The notes beneath the pieces were generated by a model, which worked only from the letters and a program-made list of their open reading frames with translations, ran no database searches and was not told the origin of the DNA. Source: Prorocentrum cordatum (taxonomy: Eukaryota > Sar > Dinophyceae > Prorocentrales > Prorocentraceae). From it: 64,000 bases of DNA. Location: contig CAUYUJ010013825.1 in the NCBI GenBank assembly GCA_963575745.1, positions 361,427 through 425,426 of the forward strand, in the 5' to 3' direction. Positions 1-10,600 of the stretch are shown here, in pieces (within the stretch, counting starts at the first letter, position 1; the number at the start of each line of letters is the position of its first letter). A program made the translations under genes and the position numbers.

Positions 1-1587
1 ATGAAGTAGGAAGGCGGATGTAGTGGATTGGGTCATGGTCCTCCCAGAGAATAACAAAACACAGCAAAAGCATGCCGATTCTTGAAGTAGGAAGGCGCTT
101 GAGTAGATTGGGATCCAGGAATCCAAAAATACCTACTTTCAACGACTGGCGTGTATGTATACTTGTATCGGGGGTCCCAAAAAACAACACATCTACACAC
201 ACGCACAAACCGTGTTGCAACACACCAAATCAGGACACCCGCAGGACCCGTACACGATTTGGCGGCGCGCCCAAGGAGGTAGGGAGAGGGGGGAAGGCTT
301 CTGAGATGGAGGCTGCTTCGCATAAGGCGCCAGCCTTGTATCTATAAAGAAAGCACACGCCTTCTAAGAAGCAGAGGTGCTAATAAGAAACCTTCCCCTC
401 TCCCCCTACCTCCCTCTTCACGTGGCTGACCGATAACGCGCAACAGACGGCCGTGTTGCATGGGGAAGCTTAAATTCGGGGAGACGTAAGACTCGGGTAT
501 GGGGCACTCGGATTGGCCTGACGGGGCCACAAGGAAAATGACGAGACCCACTCTGAAATTTGACGCGAGCCCCCGCTGCAGACATCCCCCGAAAACTGGG
601 ACCGTCAGAAACCGGGACGCGCTCGCCAAAAAACGTCGGCGAACCCGAGCTCCGGAGCCCTCGAGTCCTGCGCCTCCCCGATCGATTCTGTGAATTTCCG
701 ATGCCGCCCGCCAGGCCGGCAGGCCGCTACGACCGCAACGCTCGCCGACTCGGCCACCAAGAGAGCGCCAGCTCCCGGACGCGGGCGGCCCAGACGCGGC
801 ACGAGCCTCGGGCCCGAGAGGCCACCCGGCGCCGCCCAGGCGGTCCGTGGCCCCAGGCCCCGGGGGCGCCGGCCGCTGGCGGAGAGCGAGGCGGGGCAGC
901 GCGGAGGAGAGGGCCTCCTCGGGAGGCGGCGGGACTCCTCCGAAGCCCCCTCGCGCCTCCCGAGCAACTTGCCGTGTCTTCCTGGGAGGCTCAGAGAACC
1001 TCTCGGAAGGCCCGGGGGCTTCCGAGCCTTCTGCGAAGGCCCACGCCTTCTCACTGCCCCCCTCGCTCGCCGCCTCGGGTAACAACCAAAAACATACACA
1101 CACAAACTTCTTGAGGTCCGCGCAGAATTCCTGGACCGGCGTTGGAACCCTCTCCCTGGCGCGCTCCGCGCGCCAGGAGCATCCCCGGAAGCGCCGCCAC
1201 CCGTACAAGCAATCCGCGCAGAGCTCCGAAAGTTCGTGTGCACGCATGCGAGAAAGACAATTCTCGTGTTGGGAGGAAGGGGCTGGGAAGGTACAAAGAT
1301 GATACAAGGCACGACTGTGATACGCGAGAATACGGATGCTCTCATCATTCCTCCCGACCCCATCCTCCCAACCCGATGCTCGCCAGTCGCAAGACGTAGG
1401 CGGAAACATGAAGAAGGAAGGCGTATCAAGTGGATTGAGTTCGGGCCCGCCCCCCAAAACAAAAAAACAGCAACACATACCAACTCTTGAAGCAGGAAGG
1501 CGCTTGATATAGAAGGGATCTGGGAATCTTGAAAACCTACTTTCAACGACCAGCGTCTGCGGTCGAACCTAGGACAGAAAAACATCC
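1..1587. other. Repeat-derived region without a supported gene
   Basis: No protein family is recognisable here. The stretch holds two copies of family D (72-152 and 1475-1556), a GC-rich block at about 680-1080, and an imperfect palindrome at about 1097-1235 with a core CTGGCGCGCTCCGCGCGCC. The block at 880-1080 is related to 52,912-53,110 and 63,170-63,562: all carry a run close to GAGGGGGGAAGCGAGAAGG or its complement. The overlapping open frames of 80-380 codons occur on both strands and follow from high GC content. Confidence 0.6.
72..152 (+). repeat. Dispersed repeat family D, copy 1
   Basis: It runs from TTGAAGTAGGAAGGCG to CTACTTTCAACGAC. Close copies lie at 1475-1556 and 35,640-35,716. 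Partial copies sit at 1395-1450 and 31,360-31,480, the second inside intron 6 of the GH8 gene. The 35.6-kb copy lies inside a family E element, so family D is mobile or was carried by mobile DNA. No terminal repeats were resolved. Confidence 0.6.
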
Positions 1588-1860
1588 TTCAAGAACATGG
1601 GACTCTCCGCTGGCCAAAACAATCCAAACCACAAGATCACTCAAGGGTGCCCTCCCCCAGGATGCACAAGAAGAACATCCAACAAGCACGACAAATATTT
1701 GGGTACCCTCCCGTACCTCGGTCCTCTGCGTCCAAGTTCGAACATCGATCTTCCATCGAACCCCAGAGGTCTGGACCCCTTCCCCGCAACAGGTGTCTCA
1801 TCCTGAGTCGTTTTTGGGCGGTCCCGAGGCCTGGCAAACGGCCCCCGGAAGTTGGCAACA
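1588..1860 (+). repeat. Dispersed repeat pair N+O, copy 1
   Basis: The segment around CCAAACCACAAGATCACT, followed by ACCCCAGAGGTCTGGACCC, recurs in the same order at 3925-4160. The second half (family O) also occurs alone at 4240-4375, 23,800-23,975 and 28,660-28,790, and inverted at 25,275-25,380. Conserved order over about 250 bp suggests the pair moves or duplicates as a unit. Confidence 0.6.
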
Positions 1861-2126
1861 ACGAAGAACCTCCCATCGTGATTTCTCTACAACGAGCGAG
1901 CGAGCGAGCGTAAGCCTTGCGCCGGGCGGCGCGCGAGCAGGGGGGGAAACACGAGAACATCAGTGCAGGACTCCAGCTCCAGACCTCCAGCCCTAGAACT
2001 CCAGCTCCAGAACTCCAGCTCCAGATTCCTGGGCGTCGCTCGCCACAAGGACCTACGCGAGGGTAAGTCCGACCGTAATTGTCTTGTTGAATCTGCCGCT
2101 CCTTGTTCTTCTTCGAACTTTTGCCT

Positions 2127-2220
2127 GGGTGCGCCCCGACCAGCACTCCGAGGCGAGTCCAGCGGTGGCGACGAGGGCCTCCCAGGAGGCGCAAACGGCC
2201 CAAGGTGGAGGGAAGGGTAG
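2127..2220 (-). repeat. Dispersed repeat family FF, copy 1
   Basis: This copy shares GGCGACGAGGGCCTCCCAGG with 30,550-30,590, which is inside intron 7 of the GH8 gene. It is the inverse of the copy at 25,377-25,508. It matters because family FF makes up essentially the whole of intron 7. Confidence 0.6.
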
Positions 2221-2429
2221 TGTCAGGGGGACGTAAGACCTGGGTACAGGGGACTCGGAAATCCCCGACGAGGTCGTCAAAAAAATGACGAGGCCGAGCC
2301 TGCATTTTGACGATCTGAGGCGCGGTCGTCAAAAAACGATGGCGAACCCGAGTCCTGGCAAACCCGGGTCTTACGCTCCCCCGATAGTGGTATGGGCACC
2401 TACCTTCAACGACCGGCGCGTTCTTGTCT

Positions 2430-2606
2430 TTCTGAATGCAGTGGGGGCCAGTCCACAAGAGACCCAACCCTGAGACCCCAGGATGCCCGCTGATTCTTGG
2501 TGTGGGAGCGCCACGCTGCTTCCGTCGCGAAGCCATCGAAACCCCAGGCACCCAGGGCACCCCGGAGGCAAGAGCAGGGTGGCTCTTGGCGTGGGCCTCC
2601 ACTGTA
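2430..2606 (-). repeat. Dispersed repeat family AA, copy 1
   Basis: About 180 bp here are clearly related to 54,125-54,305, with shared GAGACCCCAGG and CACCCNGGAGGCAAG blocks and the end TCCACTGTAT. Both copies lie next to a family E MITE. On the minus strand both keep a similar short frame (VEAHAK and GVSGLG motifs), which may be chance or a remnant of coding DNA. No function assigned. Confidence 0.5.
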
Positions 2607-2609
2607 TGC

Positions 2610-2800
2610 TTAGGTCGGGCGTGTCCCCCTACAGGGGGATTTTCGACGAAAAACCAAAAGTACACCAGAAATGCAACAAAAAGGTCAAAAAATGCTCAAA
2701 AAAGAATCCCCAGACTATTTCTGTACTATGTTTGATGATTTGTGGGGCATTTCTTATTTTTCGTCGAAGATCCCCCTGTAGGGAAACACGCCCGACTTAA
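2610..2800. mobile_element. MITE family E, copy 1 (8-bp target duplication)
   Basis: Long inverted ends start TTAGGTCGGGCG on the left and close CGCCCGACTTAA on the right. They continue inward through a CCCCCTACAGGGGGA hairpin and TTTTCGTCGAA. The flanks CTGTATGC at 2602-2609 and 2801-2808 are a perfect 8-bp target duplication. No coding capacity. Eight copies were found in this window. Confidence 0.88.
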
Positions 2801-2939
2801 CTGTATGCCTTCGTCCTTGGCTCCTCGAGCAGCCTCGGCGCCCCGCGGCGCCGGGGCCGCGCCCCGCTGCAGAGGCCCCTCCCCCCGCGGGCGGCCGCCT
2901 CGGCCCTCCGCTGCCCTCGGGCGCCCCCGGAGCCTGCGG

Positions 2940-3225
2940 TCAAGTCGGGCCTGTCCCCCTATACAGGTGGATTTTCGACGAGAAATAAGAAATACCCCAA
3001 AAAGATGCAAACAATAATCAAAAAATAGTCTGGGGACTACTTTTTGAATATTTGTTTGATCTTTTTTGGGGTATTTTTGGGGTATAGTTTTAATTTTCCG
3101 TCGAAGGTCCAATGACACATTTAAAAATAATCCCCGAACTTATTTTTGCGATTTCTTGACTACTTTTTTTTGTTTTTTTCATCTTTCGCCGAGGATCCCC
3201 CTGTAGGGGGACAGGCCCGACAGGA
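2940..3225. mobile_element. MITE family E, copy 2, longer interior
   Basis: The ends TCAAGTCGGGCC and GGCCCGACAGGA match family E. The flanks GCCTGCGG (2932-2939) and GCCTACGG (3226-3233) are a 7 of 8 target duplication. The interior is AT-rich and holds internal copies of the sub-terminal repeat, suggesting an internal duplication or nested insertion. Confidence 0.75.
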
Positions 3226-3379
3226 GCCTACGGGCTCCGCGCCATGGCCTCGGCCTCGGAGCCCTCGGCGCCCTCGGAGCCCTCGGCGCGCGCACCCCGG
3301 GCGCGCGCGTGCGGCCACCTGCGGGCCCCCCAGCGAGGTACGCCACGGCCACCTCCCAATTCCCCCTCCTTCCGCTGCC

Positions 3380-3533
3380 CTCCTCCTCCTCCTCCTCCTC
3401 CTCCTCCTCCTCCTCCTCCTCCTCCTCCTCCCCCTCCTACCCCTCCTCCTTCTTCTCCTCCTCCTCCTCCTCCTCCAAAAGAGGAGTGGATGAAGTGGAG
3501 GAGGAGGAGAAGGAGGAGGAGGAGGAAGAGGGG
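3380..3533 (+). repeat. CCT tract followed by GGA tract
   Basis: About 95 bp of CCT/CTT triplets are followed by GAGGAG triplets, so the whole can fold back on itself. All frames translate as poly-Pro, poly-Ser or poly-Leu and should not be called genes. Confidence 0.85.
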
Positions 3534-3745
3534 ATGATGGAGGTGGTGGTGTGTATATTATATCTCTCTATACATATGTACATATATATATACAAGAGTT
3601 GCAGCTCGCTGCGATTAGCTTGGAGGTCTTGGCACGGTGCATTCGCGTGAGGCGTGCGAGTGGCGTGCGCCTCTGCGGGCTGAAGCGTCGGCGATGGCCA
3701 GGTGTATATATCTTGTAAACATACAAGAATACAGCTAGAACTATA

Positions 3746-3905
3746 TGTCGCCGCGCCGTTTGTCCTCGACGCGCCAACATGGACGACGCCGTCACCACGG
3801 CAAACCCCCGACAAGCCGTGCGCCCAAGGCGGCATTTGCCCTGGTGCCTGAGGCGCCTTCCCCAAGACGCACGGCCGCGCGTCCGAACAAACGGCGCGCA
3901 CGGCC
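3746..3905. mobile_element. Inverted-repeat element family V, copy 1
   Basis: It starts TGTCGCCGCGCCGTTTGT and shares ACCACGGCAAAC and GGCGGCATTTGCCCTGG with 23,559-23,774. The 23.6-kb copy has clean inverted ends, ending GACGGCGCGGCGACA. Here the right end has decayed. Confidence 0.6.
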
Positions 3906-3924
3906 GGACCTTTGACAGAATACG

Positions 3925-4375
3925 ATCCTTCAAGAACCTGAAACCCTCCGCAGGCCAAAACACCCCAAACCACAAGATCACTCGAGGGTGCCCTCATGCA
4001 CAAGAACGTCCAACAAGCACGAAGAACATGTGGGTACCCTCCCCGCACCGACCTCGATCTTCTACCTATAGGTCCTCCGCGTCCAAGTTCGAAGATCGAC
4101 CTTCCATCGAACCCCAGAGGTCTGGACCCCTTCCCCGCAACAGGCGTCTCATCCTGAGCCCAGTAGGGGTCCCCCGGAGGGGCCGAACACAGCGAAGAAC
4201 CTCCTGGCCCGACCGTGTCTCCCAGCGATCCGACGCCGTGCTGTTCTCAATCTACGGGGCCCCCGCAAGTCCCGACCCCTTCCCCGGGACCGGCTTTGCA
4301 CTCTGGGCCGCTTTGTTGACGGCGGTCCAGAGGCCCGGCGAGGGCCCCCCAGAGGCCCCCAAATGAGGAAACACT
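3925..4375 (+). repeat. Repeat pair N+O copy 2, followed by extra O copy
   Basis: Colinear with 1588-1860. A second, diverged O unit (about 4240-4375) with GACCCCTTCCCCGGGACC follows. No gene is supported. Confidence 0.55.
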
Positions 4376-4409
4376 TCCCGCCGTGATTTTTGTTCATGGC
4401 TCGAGGGGG

Positions 4410-4640
4410 GGGGTCTGGGTATGTGTTGCGGCCCCGCGCCACCGGCGCAAGGCGGCCGCGGGCACGGCCACGAGCGCCAGGAGGAGCGCCGCGGCCGCCG
4501 CGGCGGCGGGCGCCGCCCCGCCCCGCGGCGGGCCGGCGGGGCCGCCGGCGGCGGCGCCGAACTTGCGGGCGACGGAGGCGGCGTCGAGCCCGTCGCGGCC
4601 CTGGAGGGCTGCGGCCTCGGAGGCGCGAGGGCGGGGGGGG
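4410..4640 (-). CDS. Possible coding exon with a hydrophobic segment, unassigned
   Basis: The minus frame across this GC-rich block reads as an Ala/Gly-rich peptide with an uninterrupted hydrophobic run (AAAAAAALLLALVAVPAAAL), the shape of a membrane anchor or signal. The bases around it are repeats. It could be an exon of an unseen gene, or chance in very GC-rich DNA. No start, stop or splice site can be fixed and no family is recognised. Confidence 0.2.
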
Positions 4641-4680
4641 GGGCTGCGAGTGATGGGAAGCCTGGAGCTCCTACGAAAAT

Positions 4681-4873
4681 CGGGCCGGGCGGAAGGGGGG
4701 GATAGCAAAGGGGGGGTTTGAGAATCAGCTCGCGTAGCTGATTTTCCCAGCGCCTCCCGGCGCCGAAGGCGGCCATGTATCGAGGAATGGGCCCCTCGGT
4801 GAGGCCGAAACCAGCTGCATGAGGCAAATTTCGTAACCCCACCTTTCCCAATCCCCCCCTTTCGTCTGGCCCG
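4681..4873. mobile_element. MITE family J, copy 1
   Basis: The inverted ends are CGGGCCGGGCGGAAGGGGGG and its near-complement CCCCCCTTTCGTCTGGCCCG. Inside are AATCAGCT-CGTAGCTGATTTTCC and GGCGCCTCCCGGCGCC hairpins. Very similar copies lie at 51,123-51,316 and 61,023-61,221, the last inside the LINE. Confidence 0.8.
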
Positions 4874-4984
4874 AGAAAAGCCATCATGCCTGTTGTGTCG
4901 TGATTCCAGGCTTCCCGGAATTCCGACTTATGGGAAGCCCATGGCCGGACGGCGGCCAGAAGGGGGGGGGACCCTGCTCTTCCG

Positions 4985-5125
4985 CAGTTGTTTTTGTTGT
5001 CTTTTGATCTCCAGAGCCATAGAGGCCTCCATGGACTGCCTAATCAAACCTGGACATGGATTGAGACGTCAGGTCCTGCTGATATTTTGGAACCCTCCTG
5101 GAAGGTCAGGGGGCCCTCCAGTGCT
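4985..5125. mobile_element. MITE family Q, copy 1
   Basis: The right end CCCTCCTGGAAGGTCAGGG is the inverse of CCCTGACCTTCCAGGAGGGC seen at 44,747. An interior GACGTCAGGTCCTG is shared. Other copies are 7885-7998, 35,868-35,992 and 44,747-44,879. No coding content. Confidence 0.65.
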
Positions 5126-5519
5126 AAAAAAACCTGATCGGACAAGAACGGGAAGCTCCGATTCTGCCCATTGGGCTCGTAGGGGGGGGAGTAGAAGATA
5201 ACGATGGCGACGACAAGGCGGCGGATGACGAGAATGACAGCGTGGATGACAGGGAGGGCAGCGAGTTGGGGGGGGGGACCCTGACCTTCCTGAGTGCTGG
5301 AAAATCCGCCTCTGCGACTCTGGGCATGGAATGGGCGTGCCCTCAAGTCCTCTGCCTAACCCCTGGAGTCTCAGTCCTCAAGGGGCCCGGACCCGAAATT
5401 GAGGAGTCTTCCAGGGGCCCGGACCCGGAATTGCCAAATTTGGCGAGGCTTGCAGCGTGCCCTCTGGGCCCTCCCGCGGCTTCCCGCATAACGCTTTCAG
5501 GCCAGAGAGGGCCCGCTGA

Positions 5520-7470
5520 TGGGCCAAGAGGGCCACACGGGGCTCCCAAGACGGTCCAACAGGCCCCGAGTCGCCGAAAGAGCGTTCCAAGACGCCCATG
5601 ACGGACTCAAGATGGTCCAAGAGGCCCACAGAACGCCTCAAAGGTCTCCAAGAGGGCCCCCAAGAGGCAATAATCATTGATCTGCCTTGGGGTGTTTGAA
5701 AGATTTGGGCGGTCTTGCCTTGTCGACTTGCTGACGCTCCAAGAGGACCCACGAGGCCCCCCAAAACCATCCCGAAACGGCCCAGTAGGCTTCCAAGAGG
5801 GCCCGAAGATGGCATAAGAGCGCCGCAAGACGGCCCAAGAGGCGCCCCAAGCAGCCCAAGGCGTCCCCAAGACATCCCGAAAGGAGCAAACGAGAGGGAA
5901 GACCCGGTAATCCTAGCCTTCCGCCCCAATAGGCCTCCAGGAGGCCCCAAGAGGCGCCCAGGAGACTCGAAGAGGCCTCCAAGAGGCCCCCAATAGGCTC
6001 CAAGAGGCTCCCCAGAGGCCGACAAGAGGCTCCAACCCAGCCTTCAAGAGATCTACAAACTGACTCCAAGAGGCCTCTGGGAGGCCTCCCTCGAGATCCC
6101 AGCGAACATCCAATGAGCTTCACACCCACAACCCAGGCACGGTGTCGGGATGGGCCTAAGGCCATTCGATCCGCCGCCCTTTGTTGGCTTGCCACAGGGG
6201 TGCCTGGCGCGATGAATCCCATGCGGCTTGGTATTGGTTCTTTTTGCAAAAGATCTCCCCCTGGGGTTCGGCCTAGCGCGCCAGCCACCTGGAAACTGTA
6301 CACGTCAATGCTTTTCTTGCCCGAGATGGTCCAAAATGTATTCCAAGGTGCCTCCCAGAGGGTCGAGATGGCCCAAGATTGCCTCCAAGACGCCTCCAAT
6401 AAAGCCAAGATGGCGCCAAGAGATCCCAAGATGGCCCCCAGATGCGAAGGAACGCGTTTCACGGGCGCTTGCCTTGGGAACATGTGGTGGCGCGTTTCGA
6501 ACCCGGGGGTGCCCCCCCCCCCAACACTCGGCGCCGTCGATCCAAACCAGGGGGACTCCCCTCCCCCACCAACACCCCCTCCCCCCCCGACCCCCCCCCC
6601 CCTCTCACAAGGGGGGGAGGGATTTCTTCAACACCCCCCCTCCCCCAGCGCCGGTGCCGGCGCTGGCGGCGGCCAGCAGCGCCGACGGCGGGAACGCAGC
6701 GACGATGACCAGAGGCAGGCCAAGGGGGGGGGGTTAAACCCCCCCTCCCCCCCGGGCGTCCCCGGGCTCCCCTCCAAGCGACCACAGAACGCGCGTTTTC
6801 CCAGATGCGCACGAGACGGCCGAAGATGGCTTCAAGATGGCCCACGAGGACCCCAGAGATGCCCAAGAGGGTTCCAAGATGGCCCAAGAGGCCTCCGAGA
6901 CGTTCTCCTGGAAGGCCCGAAGAAGCCAACATCACTGATTTGTCGGAGGTTTTGCCGGATGTTGGCATTTCTGCTGTGTCGGTTCTTCGACGGCCCGAGA
7001 CGGCCCAACAGACCCCTGAGATCGGCCCAACATCGCCCAAGAAGCCTCCAAGATGGCCCCATGACGGAACCCAGAGGCCCCAAGGAAGCCTCAAGAGGGC
7101 TCCGAGATGGCACAAGCGGTCTCCAAGACACCCAAGATGGCATGCAAGACGGCTTCCAACGACGTCCGACTGGCCAGGAACGCTCCAATACGACCAAAGA
7201 AGCTCGCAGGAAGCTCCCAAAAAGTTCCACGAAGCCCAAGGAGGTCGCCAACGGCTTCCAAAGACGGCCAGATCTACAGCCGCTGGGGCCTCCAATACAC
7301 TCAGAATCCTCTTCCAGGACGGCCCTGAAGCGCCCCAAGAAGACCCCAAGTCGGCTCAGAGAGAACCCCATGGACGGCTTCCGACGACGTCAGACGAGCC
7401 ACGAACGCCCTACGACGGCCAAGGAGGCCCTCAAAGAGCCACAAAGGAGACCACACCTCGTACTAGCACT
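5520..7470 (-). repeat. Degenerate CAAGAKGGCCC array with long spurious frames
   Basis: The stretch is a loose array of 9-12-bp units close to CCAAGATGGCCC or CCAAGAGGCCCC. Both strands stay open for long distances, including a 529-codon plus frame starting at 6113. The minus translation is rich in Leu, Gly, Ser and Trp (LLGASWGLLEA-type). A non-repetitive block of about 90 bp at 6930-7020 and its relative at 5675-5770 recur in the arrays at 12.95, 47.76 and 49.11 kb. A C-rich stretch lies at 6510-6770. Confidence 0.6.
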
Positions 7471-7499
7471 ACTGCTACAAGAACCCCAGTGGGTGGATG

Positions 7500-8610
7500 A
7501 CGGAACACGTCGCAACAAAAAAGGTTCGCGCGTAAGATTACGTACGTGTCGCAATGGGTGCGTGCCATGGCACGTCACAGAGGGTGCGCGTGTATGGCGT
7601 GTGAGATTGATGCAACTACTCGCTATAATCAGAGGTAGCTCAAGAGGCTCCAAGGAGGCCTCCTTCTCCTCTTGCACATTCTCCTCCCCATCGCCCTCCT
7701 AATCAACATCATCCTCCCTCTCCTGCTCCTCCGCCCCATGTTCCTCGAAGTGTTCCCCGAAAGGTTTCCACAGCGGCTCGGGAAACAACTGGTCCGATAA
7801 CAGATCCAAGCTCTGGACCCAAACGTTTGGCCACAGAGACGCTTTTCAACATGGGGTGGCGGTGATTTGCCGTAGGCGTCTTCGATATAGCCCTCCAGAC
7901 CTATAGACCTATCTGGACTGCCTAAACCTTCGACAAAAATTTATTTAGACGTCAAGGTCCTGGTGTTATTTTTTAGCCCCCCTGGAAGGTCAGGGGAGGG
8001 GAGGGGGGAAGAGGCGAACGGGGGGGCAGATGGAGAGGAGGGGGGTGGGCAGAGTCGAATGGATGAGGGCGATGGGAACGGAGGGGTGGGGGGAAGAGCA
8101 GGGGGGAGAGGGAGGGGGTGGGGGTGGAACAGGGCGTGGGCGAAAAGGGTGTGGGAGGACAGGGCAGGAGATGGAGGAGAAGGGGTGATGCAAGAAGGGA
8201 AGGGGAGGAGGAGGTGAAGCAAGGGCGCCCAAGGAGGACGACGCGGCCCGACCCGCGGCCGCCCCGTCCGGGGACTTCGCGGCGCGGCGGAGGCCATCCG
8301 CTCCCGCGCCGAGCCACCCGGGCGGTGGCGCTGCGACCTGCCCCGCAGGCGCGCGAGGGGCAGGGCCAGAAGAGGGCGCCCTGCGCCGCCCCGCACGCGC
8401 GCCCCCCCCGGCACCGCGCCCGCCCGCGCGAGCGCCGCCGGCGGCGGGGGCCGGCCCGGGCCAGGCGGACCGTGCGAGGCCCGGCGGGCGCCCCCGCCGC
8501 GTCTGAGCCTGCGGCCTCGGCGCGGCGCGCTCGCGCGCCGCCGAGCAATGGACAACGTGTTCTTTTTTGTTCTCCGCCGCGGCGCGGCAGGGGCGATCCG
8601 CTCGCGCGTC
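7500..8610. other. No supported gene; Q copy, G-rich and GC-rich blocks
   Basis: Contains a family Q MITE (7885-7998), a G-rich purine block (8000-8215) and a block of about 80 percent GC (8220-8560). The GC block is open on both strands with Ala/Arg/Pro-rich translations. No motif, start or splice signal lets me call a gene. Confidence 0.5.
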
Positions 8611-8613
8611 GAT

Positions 8614-8768
8614 GGGGGGCCGCATGCGAACCCTGCCCTATACCCCCCCACGAAGTCCTGAGGGGGAGGGTGGCGTGCCCTTCGCTCGGGAGCTCCCGAG
8701 CGAAGCGAACCCCCCCCTCCCCCTCAGAACTCGTGGGGGGCAGGGGCAGGGTTCGCATGCAGCCCCCT
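8614..8768. mobile_element. Near-perfect 155-bp palindrome (family CC)
   Basis: The arms begin GGGGGCCGCATGCGAACCC and end GGGTTCGCATGCAGCCCCC. They continue inward through CCTGAGGGGGAGGG and close at CTCGGGAGCTCCCGAG. This is probably a fold-back transposon. A family BB element abuts its right end. Confidence 0.75.
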
Positions 8769-8769
8769 A

Positions 8770-8922
8770 TGATGGGCGTGTTTTCCACCACCACCACCAT
8801 AAGTTGGAGGGGGAGGAGGAGGAGGAGGAGGAGGAGGAGGAGGAGGAGGAGGAGGAGGAGGAGGAGGAGGAGGACCTCTCCCCTCCAACGTATGGTGGTG
8901 GTGGTGGAAAACAAGCCAATCA
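8770..8922. mobile_element. MITE family BB with a GGA microsatellite as its loop
   Basis: The inverted ends TGATGGGCGTGTTTTCCACC and GGTGGAAAACAAGCCAATCA run inward through ACCACCATAAGTTGGAGGGG and its complement. Between the arms is about 60 bp of pure GGA. The flanks CCCTA (8765-8769 and 8923-8927) form a 5-bp target duplication. A second intact copy is at 31,000-31,161. Confidence 0.85.
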
Positions 8923-9090
8923 CCCTAGTCGAGCCACCCCCGGGCTGCGGCGCTGCGGAGGGGCCCCGCGTGCAGGGCGGGGGGAGGCCCGAAGAGAGAG
9001 GGCGGCCGCGCAGCGGGGCACGGTCCTCGCGGCCTGGTCTGGGCGCCCGCGGGAGGCCTGCCTCGCCCGCCGGGGCCGCCCGCGGAACAT

Positions 9091-9437
9091 GGCGGTCTCC
9101 AGCGGTCCCTGGACGTCGAGCCGCAGGAGCAGAAGCAGTGCACACAGAGCAGCTTTTCACGCAGAAGCAGTGCATACATAGGAGAGGCGATCTCCAGCGG
9201 TCCCTGGACGTCGAGCCGCAGGAGCAGAAGCAGTGCACACAGAGCAGCTTTTCACGCAGAAGCAGTGCATACATAGGAGAGGCGATCTCCAGCGGTCCCT
9301 GGACGTCGAGCCGCAGGAGCAGAAGCAGTGCACACAGAGCAGCTTTTCACGCAGAAGCAGTGCATACATAGGAGAGGCGATCTCCAGCGGTCCCTGGACG
9401 TCGAGCCGCAGGAGCAGAAGCAGTGCATGCAGGGCAG
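9091..9437 (+). repeat. 95-bp tandem repeat, about 3.6 copies
   Basis: AGCGGTCCCTGGACGTCGAG recurs at 9101, 9196, 9291 and 9386, an exact 95-bp period with almost no divergence. Since 95 is not a multiple of three, the frames crossing it are not repeats of one peptide. High identity suggests recent expansion. Confidence 0.95.
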
Positions 9438-9439
9438 CT

Positions 9440-10600
9440 TTTAATCCATAGGATGCTTAAAAGTATGGGATTTAACATGCATGACTAATGTATGAATCAA
9501 TGTATGCATGAACTCATCGTTGTTTTTTATGCTAAATCCCTGCATGTTTGATAAATGATCCGCACGCGGAGCATGTATTAAAAACTGCACTGTATGGACA
9601 AAGTACAAAGGGAGCTGCAAGGATGGAGGAAACCGTGGAGCCAGCAAGAATGGCCGCTGGAAAAAGTGCAACCTCGGCAGCAGTGGACGCATCGGCAGCA
9701 GAGGACGCATCCTGATCAGCAGTGGCAACAAAGGCATAACAAGAACCAGCTCTGGGAACAACACTGGACGCCAGACATGTACGGAAACACGTGCCAGAAC
9801 CACAGCGTGCGAGAAGCGACCACCGCAGTGGCAGCAACCGCAGGAGCATTGGCAGCAGTGTGCGCGGCATCAGCTACAGGGCCGCAGTAGTGCTTGCAAA
9901 TAGGGGCGGCAGTGGTGGAAGGAGGTGAATTCAAGCCGGGACCGCCCCAAGACCCCCTCCGCCAGGACGGGACCAGTGTGGATGTACGAGAAGGCAATGG
10001 CAGTGACAGGCAGTGGCTGTCTGCAGTGCCTGTGCCCTGCGTGCGAGAAGTGGTGGCGGCAACGCTCGCGAGAAGCAGACGCGACCAATGCAGACGTTAC
10101 TGCACGCCACCAGCTCCAGATCTGCAGTGGTGCTTTCAAGAAGGGACGGCCGTGTCGGAAGGAGGAAAGCCAAGCCAGGCCCGCCCCACGACCCCTGCCA
10201 CCAGGCGGAGACCACCAGGGTGGATGTGGTAGGCGCGCGGGAGACGGCAGTGGTAGTCCGTGGCAGACAAGCATTACAAGGCAGGGGCAGATTGCAGCGT
10301 GTTCCCCGACGCCATCAGCTACGAGGGAGGTGTCTCGCAGCACGAGCCCGAAGCCACCAGCTAAGACGAGTGCTGTGTCGCAACGCGCGAGCCTGATGCC
10401 ATTAGCTACGAGGGTGGTACAGCGAAGCGCGAGTCCGATACCATCAGCTACGGCGTTGGACGCCCAGCAGCGGAGAGCGGATTCGCGAAGCGCCAGGGCA
10501 GCGCCATCAAATCCGCCGACCCTGTCGGCGTGTGTGAGGGGCTTTTCCGTTCGAGCCGTCATCTCCGTCATTCTTTGTACTCGTCGTCTCTGTCCTTCCC
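9440..10600. repeat. Degenerate repeats with CCATCAGCTACGAGG units
   Basis: From about 10,300 a unit near CCATCAGCTACGAGGG plus GCACGAGCCCGA recurs every 50 bp or so. The same unit is seen at 11,640-11,800 and 13,675-13,700. The part before 10,300 is rich in GCAGCAGTGG-type motifs. The frames crossing it match no family I know. Confidence 0.5.

Noticed and set aside
342-1585. Overlapping minus-strand frames of 326-378 codons
   Set aside because: They lie in GC-rich DNA made of dispersed repeats and carry Arg/Pro/Ser-rich translations without motifs; both strands are open.
6113-7702. Longest single open frame of the window (529 codons, plus strand)
   Set aside because: It is a translation of the CAAGATGGCCC array and a C-rich stretch; no domain, and the opposite strand is equally open.
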